Of a DNA stretch of 64,000 nucleotides, positions 1 through 7,890 are shown one piece after another. The translations under genes were made by a program, and so were the position numbers. Below the pieces are notes generated by a model, which was not told the origin of the DNA, searched no databases, and saw nothing but the letters and a program-made list of their open reading frames with translations. How positions within the stretch are numbered: the stretch's first letter is position 1; the number at the start of each line of letters is the position of its first letter. This DNA is from a virus, in IMG/VR virus record IMGVR_UViG_3300023181_000025, positions 147,169-211,168 of that record. One strand, 5' to 3'.

Positions 1-885
1 AAATTGGTTGATTTTGGTTATCGTGGAGTTACTACAGAAGAACAGGCTGGAATTGGCGGATTGGCCGTTTTGACATCCTTTATGGCCACGGATAATTTGG
101 CTGGTATTATTATGGGGATGGAATATTACGGGACACAAATGTGCGGTTTCTCTATTCCGGCTACAGAGCACAGTGTGATGGTGGCAAAGGGTCGCGAAGG
201 GGAGCTTGAACAATGCAAACGATTTCTGGACAAATATCCTAATGGATTAATCGCTTGTGTCTCGGATACTTATAATATTTTTGAATGTTGTAAAAATATC
301 TGGGGTGGCGAACTAAAGGATACTATTGAAAATCGGAACGGAACTTTAGTTGTTCGTCCTGATAGCGGTGATTTTTTTGTTGTAGTTCCAAAAATCCTAG
401 ATATTTTGGCGGAGAAATTTGGATTCTTCATCAATTCCAAAGGGTATAAAGTTCTTAGCGATAAAGTAAAGATTATTCAAGGTGACGGAATGGACCCAGA
501 AACAATTGATTTGCTTTTTGCTAAATTGGTAGAATTAGGTTGGAGTGCGGACAACCTTACCGTAGGGTCGGGAGGTGGACTTCTTATGGAAAATGTTACT
601 CGGGATACTCATAAATTTGCGATCAAGGCTTCTTGGGCGGAAATTGATGGTAAAGGGGTTAGTCTCTTTAAAGACCCGATCACGGATAATGGAAAAAGCA
701 GCAAAAAGGGCCGACTTAAACTTGTAAAACAACTTGCTTTGGATGGCGGCACACAATACATTACAGTTAATGACGCCCACCCTCTCTTTTATGATATGAA
801 GGATGAGCTTGTAGAAGTCTATCGAAACGGTCATTTGTTGGTTGACCAAACATTTGAAGAAATCAAGAATCGGGCTAATCAATGA
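1..885 (+). CDS. nadV: Nicotinamide phosphoribosyltransferase (NAMPT/NadV), 5' end outside window
   Basis: Makes NMN from nicotinamide and PRPP, the first step of NAD+ salvage, in the cytoplasm. The frame is open from base 1, so the gene starts upstream. The TTG at 4 lies inside the conserved block KLVDFGYRG and is not a start. Visible NAMPT signatures, numbered in this fragment: GYRG (6-9), the PRPP/product-binding TDNLAG (30-35), the catalytic His in TEHS (His57), SDTYN (88-92), VRPDSG (118-123), IQGDGMD and GSGGGLL. All expected active-site residues seem present. Phages use NAMPT with an NMN adenylyltransferase to rebuild NAD+, including after NAD-depleting defence; any partner gene would lie upstream, outside the window. 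Confidence 0.95.
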   Translation, partial: KLVDFGYRGVTTEEQAGIGGLAVLTSFMATDNLAGIIMGMEYYGTQMCGFSIPATEHSVMVAKGREGELEQCKRFLDKYPNGLIACVSDTYNIFECCKNIWGGELKDTIENRNGTLVVRPDSGDFFVVVPKILDILAEKFGFFINSKGYKVLSDKVKIIQGDGMDPETIDLLFAKLVELGWSADNLTVGSGGGLLMENVTRDTHKFAIKASWAEIDGKGVSLFKDPITDNGKSSKKGRLKLVKQLALDGGTQYITVNDAHPLFYDMKDELVEVYRNGHLLVDQTFEEIKNRANQ

Positions 886-1031
886 ATCAATACACCAAGA
901 CATTCATACTAGCAGTAGTTTTCTCCATATTGGCGGCAGTGTGCGCGATACTTGCATTTTTTCCTCTAGTCTTTACTTTTATTTTCTTGACAGTTCTTAC
1001 TTTATTTCTTGGTCCCCTTATGTTTGATTAA
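882..1031 (+). CDS. Small membrane protein, 49 aa
   Basis: The ATG overlaps the stop of the NAMPT gene (ATGA), implying translational coupling. After a short polar start (MNQYTK) the protein is almost entirely hydrophobic, with two probable membrane segments separated by a few residues and a short tail ending MFD. There are no catalytic motifs. Function unknown. Confidence 0.7.
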   Translation: MNQYTKTFILAVVFSILAAVCAILAFFPLVFTFIFLTVLTLFLGPLMFD

Positions 1032-1045
1032 ATATAAATATTAAT

Positions 1046-1261
1046 ATGACAGATTTACAAATCCTTGCGGTAAAGAGAATAAGAAGCCTAGCTGAGGGAA
1101 TGGATATTCCAATGGCATCTATTGGGTATGCCGCGAAAAATTGGACGGAAGAAATGATTAAGGAGCACGACGAAAAAGCTTCCCCAAAATGGTTAGAGAA
1201 CGATAAGGCGCAAAGGGAAATCATTGAATGGGCAATGGCATTATTGAAAGAATTAAAATAA
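1046..1261 (+). CDS. Hypothetical protein, 71 aa
   Basis: Charged, mostly helical small protein with several Lys/Glu pairs and a C-terminal amphipathic helix ending LLKELK. It starts after AATATTAAT with no Shine-Dalgarno sequence, the usual pattern in this operon. No family recognised. Confidence 0.75.
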   Translation: MTDLQILAVKRIRSLAEGMDIPMASIGYAAKNWTEEMIKEHDEKASPKWLENDKAQREIIEWAMALLKELK

Positions 1262-1270
1262 ATTATTTAT

Positions 1271-1489
1271 ATGAAAATTAAGACTATCACAAGCCAACAT
1301 AGGCGCGATTTTAAAGCAATTCTAGAGTGCGAGCATTGCGGAAAAGAAGAGAGTCTCAACACTGGATACGATGATGCTAATTATCACCAGAATGTTATTC
1401 CTTCCTTTAAATGCCCAAGTTGCGGGAAATCAGCGCCGGAAGAATATAGGCCACTTACTACTAAATATAAGGAAGGGTTCGTTATTTAA
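1271..1489 (+). CDS. Small zinc-ribbon protein, 72 aa
   Basis: Contains two CxxC knuckles, CEHC near residue 18 and CPSC near residue 46, about 26 residues apart. This is a classic zinc-ribbon layout able to bind one Zn. Small phage zinc ribbons often bind nucleic acid or act as protein adaptors; no target can be inferred. It ends 1 nt before the next ATG. Confidence 0.78.
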   Translation: MKIKTITSQHRRDFKAILECEHCGKEESLNTGYDDANYHQNVIPSFKCPSCGKSAPEEYRPLTTKYKEGFVI

Positions 1490-1490
1490 T

Positions 1491-2279
1491 ATGAAGAGGA
1501 CTGAGCTAATTTTTGGGTCAACTGCATTGAAATTTCATTTCCCTGACCTTCCGAGGGAGCCGCATGATTTGGATGTTATTTCCAAGTCCGGAAAGATGGA
1601 ACAAAAGGAACAGCACTATTGGGTTGATTCATTTCAATATATATTAGATAATAATAAGGACGATATATATATTGACCCCAATTTACTTTTGAGCTGCAAA
1701 CTCTCGCATCTCGGATGGAATGTCCACTGGTCAAAAACCCTTAATGATGTGCTTTTTCTAAAGAAAAAGGGGTGCAAAGTAGTTCCCGAATTATATAAAT
1801 TACTCGTTAAAGATTGGACAAAGGTTCACGGGAAAGCATGGGCGTCACTCGAAAATAAAGATGCCGGGAAATTCTTTAAAGATGCCGTCAAACGTAAATA
1901 TGTTCATGACGATTTGCATGAAGTGGTTTCAGTGTATGAAGAGCCGCTATATTTTCGCATCCTTAAAGAGGATGGAAAGGTTGGATGCTCAGAAGAAAAA
2001 TTCAACCAACTTTCCCACGAAGACAAAATTTTGCTGGTTAAAGAAGAGGTTTGGGTGACGGCATTAGAGCGTTATTTGATTCCTAACAATTTTAAATGCA
2101 GCAAGAATCTTGCATATTTCGAATCATTAAAAAAATTATCAACTACTATGGCAAGCGGTTGGTTTAAGTTTTTTATTCTTGACAACATTGACCAACTTTA
2201 CATCAGCAGGGATTACGCATACATTGACAAATTTAAACAAGCAGAAAAATTAGGAAAAATTAGACTAGAAAATAACTAA
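1491..2279 (+). CDS. Nucleotidyltransferase-like protein, 262 aa
   Basis: The start ATG at 1491 follows the zinc-ribbon stop directly; in-frame sequence further upstream overlaps that gene and is not needed. The N-terminus carries FGSTAL (about residues 7-12), then PHDLDV (about 23-28), the GS...DxD arrangement of polymerase-beta-type nucleotidyltransferases. The remaining 230 residues are Lys-rich with no second domain I recognise. Phages commonly encode such proteins of unknown substrate. A third acidic residue could not be placed with confidence, so the activity is inference. Confidence 0.7.
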   Translation: MKRTELIFGSTALKFHFPDLPREPHDLDVISKSGKMEQKEQHYWVDSFQYILDNNKDDIYIDPNLLLSCKLSHLGWNVHWSKTLNDVLFLKKKGCKVVPELYKLLVKDWTKVHGKAWASLENKDAGKFFKDAVKRKYVHDDLHEVVSVYEEPLYFRILKEDGKVGCSEEKFNQLSHEDKILLVKEEVWVTALERYLIPNNFKCSKNLAYFESLKKLSTTMASGWFKFFILDNIDQLYISRDYAYIDKFKQAEKLGKIRLENN

Positions 2280-2280
2280 T

Positions 2281-2676
2281 ATGGAAGAAGATAAAGTATA
2301 TAATGTAGAGGAAGTTCTTAAAAATTTTGATGGGTCCGAAGAGTCTCTTATTGATCTTTTCGCCGCCCTTAAAGAGCGTGATGAAGAAGAGGAATTTGAT
2401 AATAGCGAAGCTACAAGTGAACTCGAAGATGAGTTAATTGGAGAGGGCGGCTTTGAAATTAATGAAAATTGGTCTATTGAATTCGTAGATACTTCCGACC
2501 TTCATGAACTAGAGGAATGCTATTTGGTGTTTTCGGTAAAGAAGGACGGCGAAGTTCAGTCTAATTGGATGGTTAACGGTTTTCATTGTAGCCAAGAAGG
2601 CATGCAGCTTGAATTTGATAGTTTCTATGAGGTGGAAAAGGTCAGAAAAAATATTTGGGTTTGGGAGGAAAAATAA
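2281..2676 (+). CDS. Acidic paralog A1 of a four-gene tandem family, 131 aa
   Basis: The first of four adjacent related genes. The N-terminal half is very acidic (a run of Asp/Glu near residues 40-50). The C-terminal half has the family core: a short INENWSIE strand, then YLVFSVKKDGE and SNWMVNGF. The same core recurs as YWRVFSVEKDGE/SYWKVPGW in the following genes. Function unknown; the tandem array suggests repeated duplication and divergence. Confidence 0.82.
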   Translation: MEEDKVYNVEEVLKNFDGSEESLIDLFAALKERDEEEEFDNSEATSELEDELIGEGGFEINENWSIEFVDTSDLHELEECYLVFSVKKDGEVQSNWMVNGFHCSQEGMQLEFDSFYEVEKVRKNIWVWEEK

Positions 2677-2680
2677 AAAT

Positions 2681-3100
2681 ATGGAAGAATATACAAAACT
2701 ACTGGAAGATTTCTCTGGAGAGGAATCACAAATCAAAGCGCTACTTCGTTATTATGTGAATGAGGAAGAATACGACCCTAATAAATTAGATATTAAAGAA
2801 TTTATTAGTGACCGTTTAATGTCAAAGATCCGCTGGGATGGGGAAAAGTGCGTTCCTCGCGATAATATTTTCAAAATTAACGAAAGCTGGCAGATTCGCG
2901 GAGAAGCTGAGTATGGCGGTGAGGGAATGGGCGACGAATATTGGCGTGTTTTCTCGGTTGAGAAAGATGGCGAAACACAATCTTATTGGAAGGTGCCCGG
3001 CTGGTATCAATCTTATAACGGCGGCGAACTTGAATACAGTGAAGTTTTCAAAGTTAAACCTGTCCAAGTAACAATCACAAAATGGGAAAACGATAAATAA
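2681..3100 (+). CDS. Acidic paralog A2 of the tandem family, 139 aa
   Basis: The ATG at 2681 follows the previous stop by a few bases; an in-frame extension into the upstream gene is rejected. It shares with A3 a glycine-rich turn (YGGEGMGDEYW) and the block SYWKVPGWYQSYNGGELE, about 55 residues from the C-terminus. Aromatic and acidic residues dominate. No enzyme motif is visible. Function unknown. Confidence 0.85.
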   Translation: MEEYTKLLEDFSGEESQIKALLRYYVNEEEYDPNKLDIKEFISDRLMSKIRWDGEKCVPRDNIFKINESWQIRGEAEYGGEGMGDEYWRVFSVEKDGETQSYWKVPGWYQSYNGGELEYSEVFKVKPVQVTITKWENDK

Positions 3101-3118
3101 AATCAAAAATATTAGTAT

Positions 3119-3559
3119 ATGAAATTCAATAATAAAATAGTTAAAAAGGATGTGGAAGTTAATGTTGAGCAAGAATTTAATGATCTTGCCGAAGCGTTCA
3201 AACCAGACAGGCAAGGCGTTAGGGACATTATTAATTTTTTAGCGAAGCATGATAGTCCTGATTACGGTTTGTTGAACGAATGGGCTAGTGAGGAATCCGA
3301 CACTCCTCTTAAAATTACGGAAGAATACTCTTTCGAATTCGAGCAAAAAGAAGGCGGTTACGAGGGTGGCGGAGAAGAGTATTGGGTAGTAATTAAGTTG
3401 GTTAAAAACGGAGAAACCCATTCATATTGGAAAATTCCGGGATGGTATCAGTCTTACGATGGCGGAGAATTGGAATGGAGCGACACCTACCGAGTTTACC
3501 CATACACTAAACTTGTAACGGATTGGTCAACTGATCCAAATGTAAAAAATCACGTATGA
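3119..3559 (+). CDS. Acidic paralog A3 of the tandem family, 146 aa
   Basis: Clear relative of A2: GGYEGGGEEYWVV, then NGETHSYWKIPGWYQSY and GGELEWSDTYRV. The N-terminal 70 residues differ from A2, so the conserved part is a C-terminal beta-rich module. Its stop overlaps the next ATG (ATGA). Function unknown. Confidence 0.85.
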   Translation: MKFNNKIVKKDVEVNVEQEFNDLAEAFKPDRQGVRDIINFLAKHDSPDYGLLNEWASEESDTPLKITEEYSFEFEQKEGGYEGGGEEYWVVIKLVKNGETHSYWKIPGWYQSYDGGELEWSDTYRVYPYTKLVTDWSTDPNVKNHV

Positions 3560-3993
3560 ATAAAAAAGATTTAATTCTAGAAAGGAAAGCGGAGGTTTCG
3601 CGTCTTTGCAAGGAGATTGACGATTTGCATCTTGAGCTCGCTAAGGAGAACTGTAAATCTTTCCCTGAAACATCCGAACAATATAGCGTTTTTTATAATT
3701 CGCTTTTAAAGATTGACGCAGGGTGCTTTCATGTATTTGATCATGTAGAATGTGGAGGAACGGGATATTTATATGATGATTACGAAATTTCTTACATAGA
3801 CAAGGGAACGTTTGAGCGCGAATATGGTTCGGATGGTCTATATTTAGTATTTGAATTAAAGAAGGCCGGAAAATCTAAATATTTTAAAATTAAAGGCTGG
3901 TCTTCAAGCCTCAGCGATGACAAATACATTTGGGAGTCCGCAGAGCCCGTAAAGCCAATTACAAAAACAGTTTATATTTATGAAAACGATTGA
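3556..3993 (+). CDS. Acidic paralog A4 of the tandem family, 145 aa
   Basis: Most diverged member. It has a new N-terminal coiled-coil-like helix (about residues 8-33) followed by GGTGYLYDDYE and YLVFELKKAGKSKYFKIKGW, matching the conserved core of A1-A3. It overlaps A3 by 4 nt and the next gene by 14 nt, consistent with coupled translation. Function unknown. Confidence 0.83.
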   Translation: MNKKDLILERKAEVSRLCKEIDDLHLELAKENCKSFPETSEQYSVFYNSLLKIDAGCFHVFDHVECGGTGYLYDDYEISYIDKGTFEREYGSDGLYLVFELKKAGKSKYFKIKGWSSSLSDDKYIWESAEPVKPITKTVYIYEND

Positions 3994-4240
3994 AGAATTA
4001 AAAGTAATACAAAACGGAAAAATTTTATTTAGCGCGAGTTTTTGTGCACCTTGCCGAGGCATAATTGCGCACATTGGGCATAAAAATATTACGGATATTG
4101 AGGTATTTAAAGTTGACGATCATATCTCAGAAGTAAAAGAAATTTGGGGGATTAAGACAGTTCCAACTTTAATTGTTGTTGACAATGGAGTGCAAGTAGC
4201 TAAATTTGTAGGAGAACTAGAAGTTAAACAAAATCTATGA
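3980..4240 (+). CDS. Thioredoxin-like protein, 86 aa
   Basis: Small thioredoxin-fold disulphide reductant, probably cytoplasmic. The redox motif CAPC (Cys22-Cys25) sits after a short beta strand (KILFSASF), and the cis-proline motif TVPT (Pro62) is followed by LIVVDNG, both at the expected spacing. At 86 residues it is glutaredoxin-sized. Phage thioredoxins or glutaredoxins usually feed ribonucleotide reductase; no reductase gene is visible in this window. Confidence 0.88.
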   Translation: MKTIEELKVIQNGKILFSASFCAPCRGIIAHIGHKNITDIEVFKVDDHISEVKEIWGIKTVPTLIVVDNGVQVAKFVGELEVKQNL

Positions 4241-4416
4241 AAAAAACAGAACAAAACCCCGGCCCAGACAAAAAAGTTTCTTCAAAAGACCTAATTGAGC
4301 ATATTGCTTCGCTTTGTCCATCAACGGAACATGAGGAAAAGGTGGCCCAATTTAAAATGATGGCGCTTGACATTGTTTTGGATGTTATAAATTGGATCAA
4401 GAAGAACGAAAAGTGA
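4237..4416 (+). CDS. Hypothetical protein, 59 aa
   Basis: Starts at an ATGA overlap with the thioredoxin-like gene. Lys-rich N-terminus, then a helical stretch (LIEHIASL to IKKNEK). Its last codons overlap the glycosyltransferase start. No family recognised. Confidence 0.65.
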   Translation: MKKTEQNPGPDKKVSSKDLIEHIASLCPSTEHEEKVAQFKMMALDIVLDVINWIKKNEK

Positions 4417-5081
4417 ATAAAATCATTCACCAAAGCTATAAAACGGATGATTTAAATGGAACACCCTTCCGTTCGATTTGGAAGGAGAGCTGGCTAAAAG
4501 AAAATCCAACTTGGGAGCGCCGGTTTTGGAGCGACGAAGATACAGAATCTTTCATTGCGGAAGAATATCCAGAATTTTACAGAGACGTATGGTTGGAGTA
4601 TGACGTGAATATTAAGAAGTGGGACAGCGCGAGAACTCTTATTCTTAAGAGGATAGGGGGCGTTTATGCAGATATGGATTTTGCCTGCCTTAAACCATTG
4701 GATGATTTAGTTAAAAATTTAGGGAACAAATTTCTCATTACAACAGAAGGGGATATAGGTAACCCTCAGACCTTGGGAAATTCATTCATGGCGTGTGAGC
4801 CTAATTGCCCATTTTTAGACACTATTGAAGAAGACTTTAAAAAGGCGCGCTTCAAGCATGTGCTTAGTTCATCGGCATGTGGTTTTATGACAAAAAGGGC
4901 TAAAGAAACAGGCCGGGGAAATCAAATCTATTCCCCTAAGTCAGAATGGATTTTCCCCCTTTGGTGGCAAGATCCGCGCAAACCAAAATATTTCAACATG
5001 CCTCTTGAGGAAATTAAAAAAGATTTCCCAGAGAGTTTTGCGATTTCATTTTTTACAGGGTCATGGTTAAACCAGTATTGA
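4413..5081 (+). CDS. DXD-type glycosyltransferase, 222 aa
   Basis: Sugar transferase of the Gly_transf_sug/OCH1-like superfamily. The start MNKIIHQSYKT matches the family's usual IPKIIHQ opening. The metal/nucleotide-sugar motif GGVYADMDF (about 82-90) is followed by CLKPL, as in the family, and WDSARTLIL precedes it. I chose the GTG at 4413, which overlaps the upstream stop (GTGA); an in-frame TTG at 4392 would add seven residues. Phage glycosyltransferases modify phage DNA, virions or host surface glycans; the acceptor is unknown. Confidence 0.88.
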   Translation: MNKIIHQSYKTDDLNGTPFRSIWKESWLKENPTWERRFWSDEDTESFIAEEYPEFYRDVWLEYDVNIKKWDSARTLILKRIGGVYADMDFACLKPLDDLVKNLGNKFLITTEGDIGNPQTLGNSFMACEPNCPFLDTIEEDFKKARFKHVLSSSACGFMTKRAKETGRGNQIYSPKSEWIFPLWWQDPRKPKYFNMPLEEIKKDFPESFAISFFTGSWLNQY

Positions 5082-5108
5082 GGGGTAGGGATTTAAAATA
5101 AAAAATAT

Positions 5109-5342
5109 ATGAAAGCAAAATGTAACTTAATTTTTGATGTAGTCCAAATAAATAATGAAAATGACATTGATTTGTTCTTGACGGAATACTACGATAACGA
5201 TACAAATATAACCATAAACAAAGGAATGGTAAAAATCGGGCAACTGAATTTGGAATTTACAGATTGGATTGTAATTTCAGAAGAGGGAAACTTTTTAGTT
5301 TTGTCTGACGAAGAATTCCATAATAACTATACACTACAATAA
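5109..5342 (+). CDS. Small protein with PGDYG-like C-terminus, 77 aa
   Basis: The last third reads DWIVISEEGNF then SDEEFHNNY. This resembles the GDWIV...dG...F...Y pattern common in small phage proteins (PGDYG-like) and also visible in the gene at 15287. Function unknown. Confidence 0.75.
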   Translation: MKAKCNLIFDVVQINNENDIDLFLTEYYDNDTNITINKGMVKIGQLNLEFTDWIVISEEGNFLVLSDEEFHNNYTLQ

Positions 5343-5343
5343 T

Positions 5344-5562
5344 ATGATTAATCCATCATTGGTAAAAATTGAATTGATCGGCGGTCTTCATGACGGAACG
5401 ATCATTCAAAGGGAAAATCCTTTAGAAAAAATTAAATTTGAAGGGGTTGAATATAAAGATTCATTTAAGTTTACCAACGAAGGAAACGCTTTATATTATT
5501 GCTCTAAGGGTGAAGGAAGTTTGAAAAAGTCCTTTTTCGAGGATAAAAATAATAATGGATAA
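5344..5562 (+). CDS. Hypothetical protein, 72 aa
   Basis: Beta-rich small protein (VKIELIGGLHDGTII). Its stop overlaps the helicase start by 8 nt. No family recognised. Confidence 0.75.
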   Translation: MINPSLVKIELIGGLHDGTIIQRENPLEKIKFEGVEYKDSFKFTNEGNALYYCSKGEGSLKKSFFEDKNNNG

Positions 5563-6799
5563 TTTAAATAAAAAACAACGGGCCGCGATTAATTTAATTA
5601 AGCTTGGCAGTAATGTATTGGTAACGGGGGCGGCAGGTGTAGGCAAGTCTTATTTGGTAAGTGAAATTATTGGAGAATTTACAGATTTTCATATTACTTC
5701 CTCTACAGGAATTTCTGCCGTAAATATTGGAGGTCGCACAATTCACAGTTGGGCAGGAATAGGAATTGCTATCGGGACAAAAGAACAAATTTATAATGAA
5801 CTTTCTAAAAGAAAGCATGTTGTTCTAAAGATTAGAAAAGCTAAACGTCTTATTCTAGACGAAATATCAATGATAGACGCAGATCTACTAGATAAAATCG
5901 AATATGTTTTAAGGCGTATCAAGGGAAATCATAAGCCATTCGGTGGAATTCAAATGGTATTTTTTGGGGACTACTTGCAGCTTCCGCCCGTTAGCAGAGA
6001 GGGAGAAGAAGAAAAAAGATTCTCTTTTGAAGCGGAGTCTTTTAATAATAGCAATGTGAAAATTATTGAGTTGACGGAAGTTATTCGTCAAAGTGATGAG
6101 AGTTTTATTAAAGCTCTTCATAAAATTCGAATGGGGAATGTTGACCAACCAACTAAAGATCTATTTAATAGTAGGCTCGGGAAAAAGCCATCCAAAGATA
6201 TTTTGGCAACTCATTTAATGACTCATAATTATATGGTCGATAGGGTAAACGATAAAAAGCTTGCGGCAATTAATCTTCCAAGCAAAAACTTCAAATGGTC
6301 TAAGGGAGGGGCGGATGCGGCGCTAAATATGCTGGAGAAAAGCTGCCCAGCCCTAGAAACTCTTGAACTAAAAATTGGGGCGCAGGTTATATGCTTAAAA
6401 AACATTGATCCCGCCAAAGAAATTGCAAATGGTAGCGTTGGGAAAGTAACTGGATGGTCTGCGGACGGGCCAATTGTTAAATTTAATAATGGAGAAGAGA
6501 TTTCAATTAAAAAAGCTCTTTGGGAAATTAAAGAATTTAAAGGCGACAAGCAGGTTGTGACTGCATGGATTGAGCAATTCCCTCTTAAGTTAGGATGGGC
6601 CTCAAGTATTCACAAAGCGCAAGGCCAAACAATCGACCATGCAGTAATTAACCTAAAGAGTTGCTTTGAATGTGGTCAGGCTTATGTCGGACTATCTCGA
6701 ATTAAAAATCTTAATGGAATATATTTGGAAGATATTGACTGGGACAAAGTTATCGCTCACCCAAAAGCTGTGGAATTTTACGAGAATCTTAATAAGTAA
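5555..6799 (+). CDS. Pif1/Dda-like superfamily 1 DNA helicase, 414 aa
   Basis: ATP-dependent 5'-3' helicase of the Pif1/RecD/T4 Dda class, probably acting in replication initiation or restart. Motifs in order: Walker A GAAGVGKS (25-32), motif Ia with STGISAV, Walker B LDEISMID (101-108), motif III FGDYLQLPPV (137-146), motif IV/V region GWASSIHKAQGQT, and motif VI YVGLSRIKN. The length suits a compact phage Dda or Pif1 core. Overlap with the upstream gene implies co-transcription. Confidence 0.95.
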   Translation: MDNLNKKQRAAINLIKLGSNVLVTGAAGVGKSYLVSEIIGEFTDFHITSSTGISAVNIGGRTIHSWAGIGIAIGTKEQIYNELSKRKHVVLKIRKAKRLILDEISMIDADLLDKIEYVLRRIKGNHKPFGGIQMVFFGDYLQLPPVSREGEEEKRFSFEAESFNNSNVKIIELTEVIRQSDESFIKALHKIRMGNVDQPTKDLFNSRLGKKPSKDILATHLMTHNYMVDRVNDKKLAAINLPSKNFKWSKGGADAALNMLEKSCPALETLELKIGAQVICLKNIDPAKEIANGSVGKVTGWSADGPIVKFNNGEEISIKKALWEIKEFKGDKQVVTAWIEQFPLKLGWASSIHKAQGQTIDHAVINLKSCFECGQAYVGLSRIKNLNGIYLEDIDWDKVIAHPKAVEFYENLNK

Positions 6800-6804
6800 T
6801 TTCA

Positions 6805-7089
6805 ATGATAAAAACTGTATCAATTTTAATTGGAAATTCAGACGACAAACTAAGCCAACAAGAATGGCACGAGTTTGTTAATACTGCCAAACTTATTGTT
6901 CTAGCTCATTCAAAATCTGTTTACTTCGAAGGGGGATCAAATAATGAAAGTAAGTTTCAGAATTTTTGCTTTGTAGCTTCACTCGAAAATGATAGGGTAT
7001 ATTCAATTAAAAATCTTTTTAGATCTTTGGCTGATAAGTATAAGCAAGACTCTATCGCTTGGGTTGAGGGCGAAACTGAATTTATTTAA
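6805..7089 (+). CDS. Hypothetical protein, 94 aa
   Basis: Mixed alpha/beta protein starting MIKTVSILIGNSDDKL. The pattern is a short strand, a helix with a Trp-His-Glu stretch, and a second strand containing YFEGGS. It ends overlapping the tail of the minus-strand zincin gene. No family recognised. Confidence 0.75.
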   Translation: MIKTVSILIGNSDDKLSQQEWHEFVNTAKLIVLAHSKSVYFEGGSNNESKFQNFCFVASLENDRVYSIKNLFRSLADKYKQDSIAWVEGETEFI

Positions 7090-7420
7090 AGCTACTTAAT
7101 AATTCTAAAACGGCGGGTAAATAAACATTTTCCACACCCCTTACGAAACCCTCTTCTGTGTCCCCTTCGCTTTTGAAAACGGAAAAATCAAATCCGCAAA
7201 TTCTAATGGCGGCATGAAACAACTCATGCAATAAGGTGTCCCGTAATAATGCGGGATTTACGAGACAATTTGTGCTTATCTCAATTATTCTATCGTCAAA
7301 GCGCAAATAGCCCCATGCTTCGTCAGTTTCGATATAATTTATTTGAAAAGTATGCCCGGCGATGGTTACTTTATCAATTTTTATGGTTGACTGGGCGGGA
7401 ATATCCATTATTATCTCCAT
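7082..7420 (-). CDS. Zincin-like metallopeptidase domain protein, 112 aa
   Basis: The only minus-strand gene in the first 24 kb. It contains LLHELFHAAI with the HExxH zinc motif (His65, Glu66, His69) and a downstream Glu-rich helix that could supply a third ligand. The N-terminal 45 residues are beta strands with a GYLRFDD turn, as in phage SprT/ImmA-type small metalloproteins. A second Met at residue 5 is an alternative start. It converges with the gene at 6805 and diverges from 7423 with a 2-nt gap. Substrate unknown. Confidence 0.8.
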   Translation of the reverse strand: MEIIMDIPAQSTIKIDKVTIAGHTFQINYIETDEAWGYLRFDDRIIEISTNCLVNPALLRDTLLHELFHAAIRICGFDFSVFKSEGDTEEGFVRGVENVYLPAVLELLSSFK

Positions 7421-7422
7421 AG

Positions 7423-7890
7423 ATGATTACACCAAATCAGAAAGAACCTGTATGGCTAAAGTCCAGAGGAAGGATTAAAGTAGACAAAAATGAAGGCCGA
7501 ATTGTTTTGGAAATTTCAAATGATTTTTGTAATTATTATAACTGGCTTATTCAAAGGCATTTCTGGAAAGTCTTCTCTATTTCGCGATTCGGAGCGCATG
7601 TGTCCCTAGGGCTGCAAAAACTTCACCCTCATATGTCATTTATCGGGGCGCAAAAATACGCAGGCAAAGTAGTTGAATTTGAGTATAACCCACACATTGA
7701 AATTGGCGGAGGTTCTAAGGATTTTACTAGTTTTTGGATGAAAGTAAGAAGTCCAGAGCTGAAAGAAATTAAAAGAAATTTAGGAATTATTGATGGTGAC
7801 AAATTTATGGGATTACATGTTACATTAAGCAGTTCAAAAAAACAACCCAAAGGGGTTAAGTTTCAACCAAAAATGATTGAAGTTCGATGA
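7423..7890 (+). CDS. 2H phosphoesterase-like protein, 155 aa
   Basis: Carries two short His motifs 73 residues apart: AHVSLGL (His59, Ser61) and GLHVTLSS (His132, Thr134). This is the paired HxS/T signature of 2H phosphoesterases, which open cyclic phosphodiester bonds. Members include RNA 2',3'-cyclic phosphodiesterases and the phage anti-CBASS protein Acb1 (T4 gp57B), which has a similar size and motif spacing. The middle (residues 63-120) contains aromatic strands. Family assignment rests on the two motifs only; the substrate is unknown. Confidence 0.7.
   Translation: MITPNQKEPVWLKSRGRIKVDKNEGRIVLEISNDFCNYYNWLIQRHFWKVFSISRFGAHVSLGLQKLHPHMSFIGAQKYAGKVVEFEYNPHIEIGGGSKDFTSFWMKVRSPELKEIKRNLGIIDGDKFMGLHVTLSSSKKQPKGVKFQPKMIEVR

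Noticed and set aside
535-903. Minus-strand 122-aa ORF over the NAMPT gene
   Set aside because: It lies wholly opposite a gene with clear conserved motifs and has no own features.
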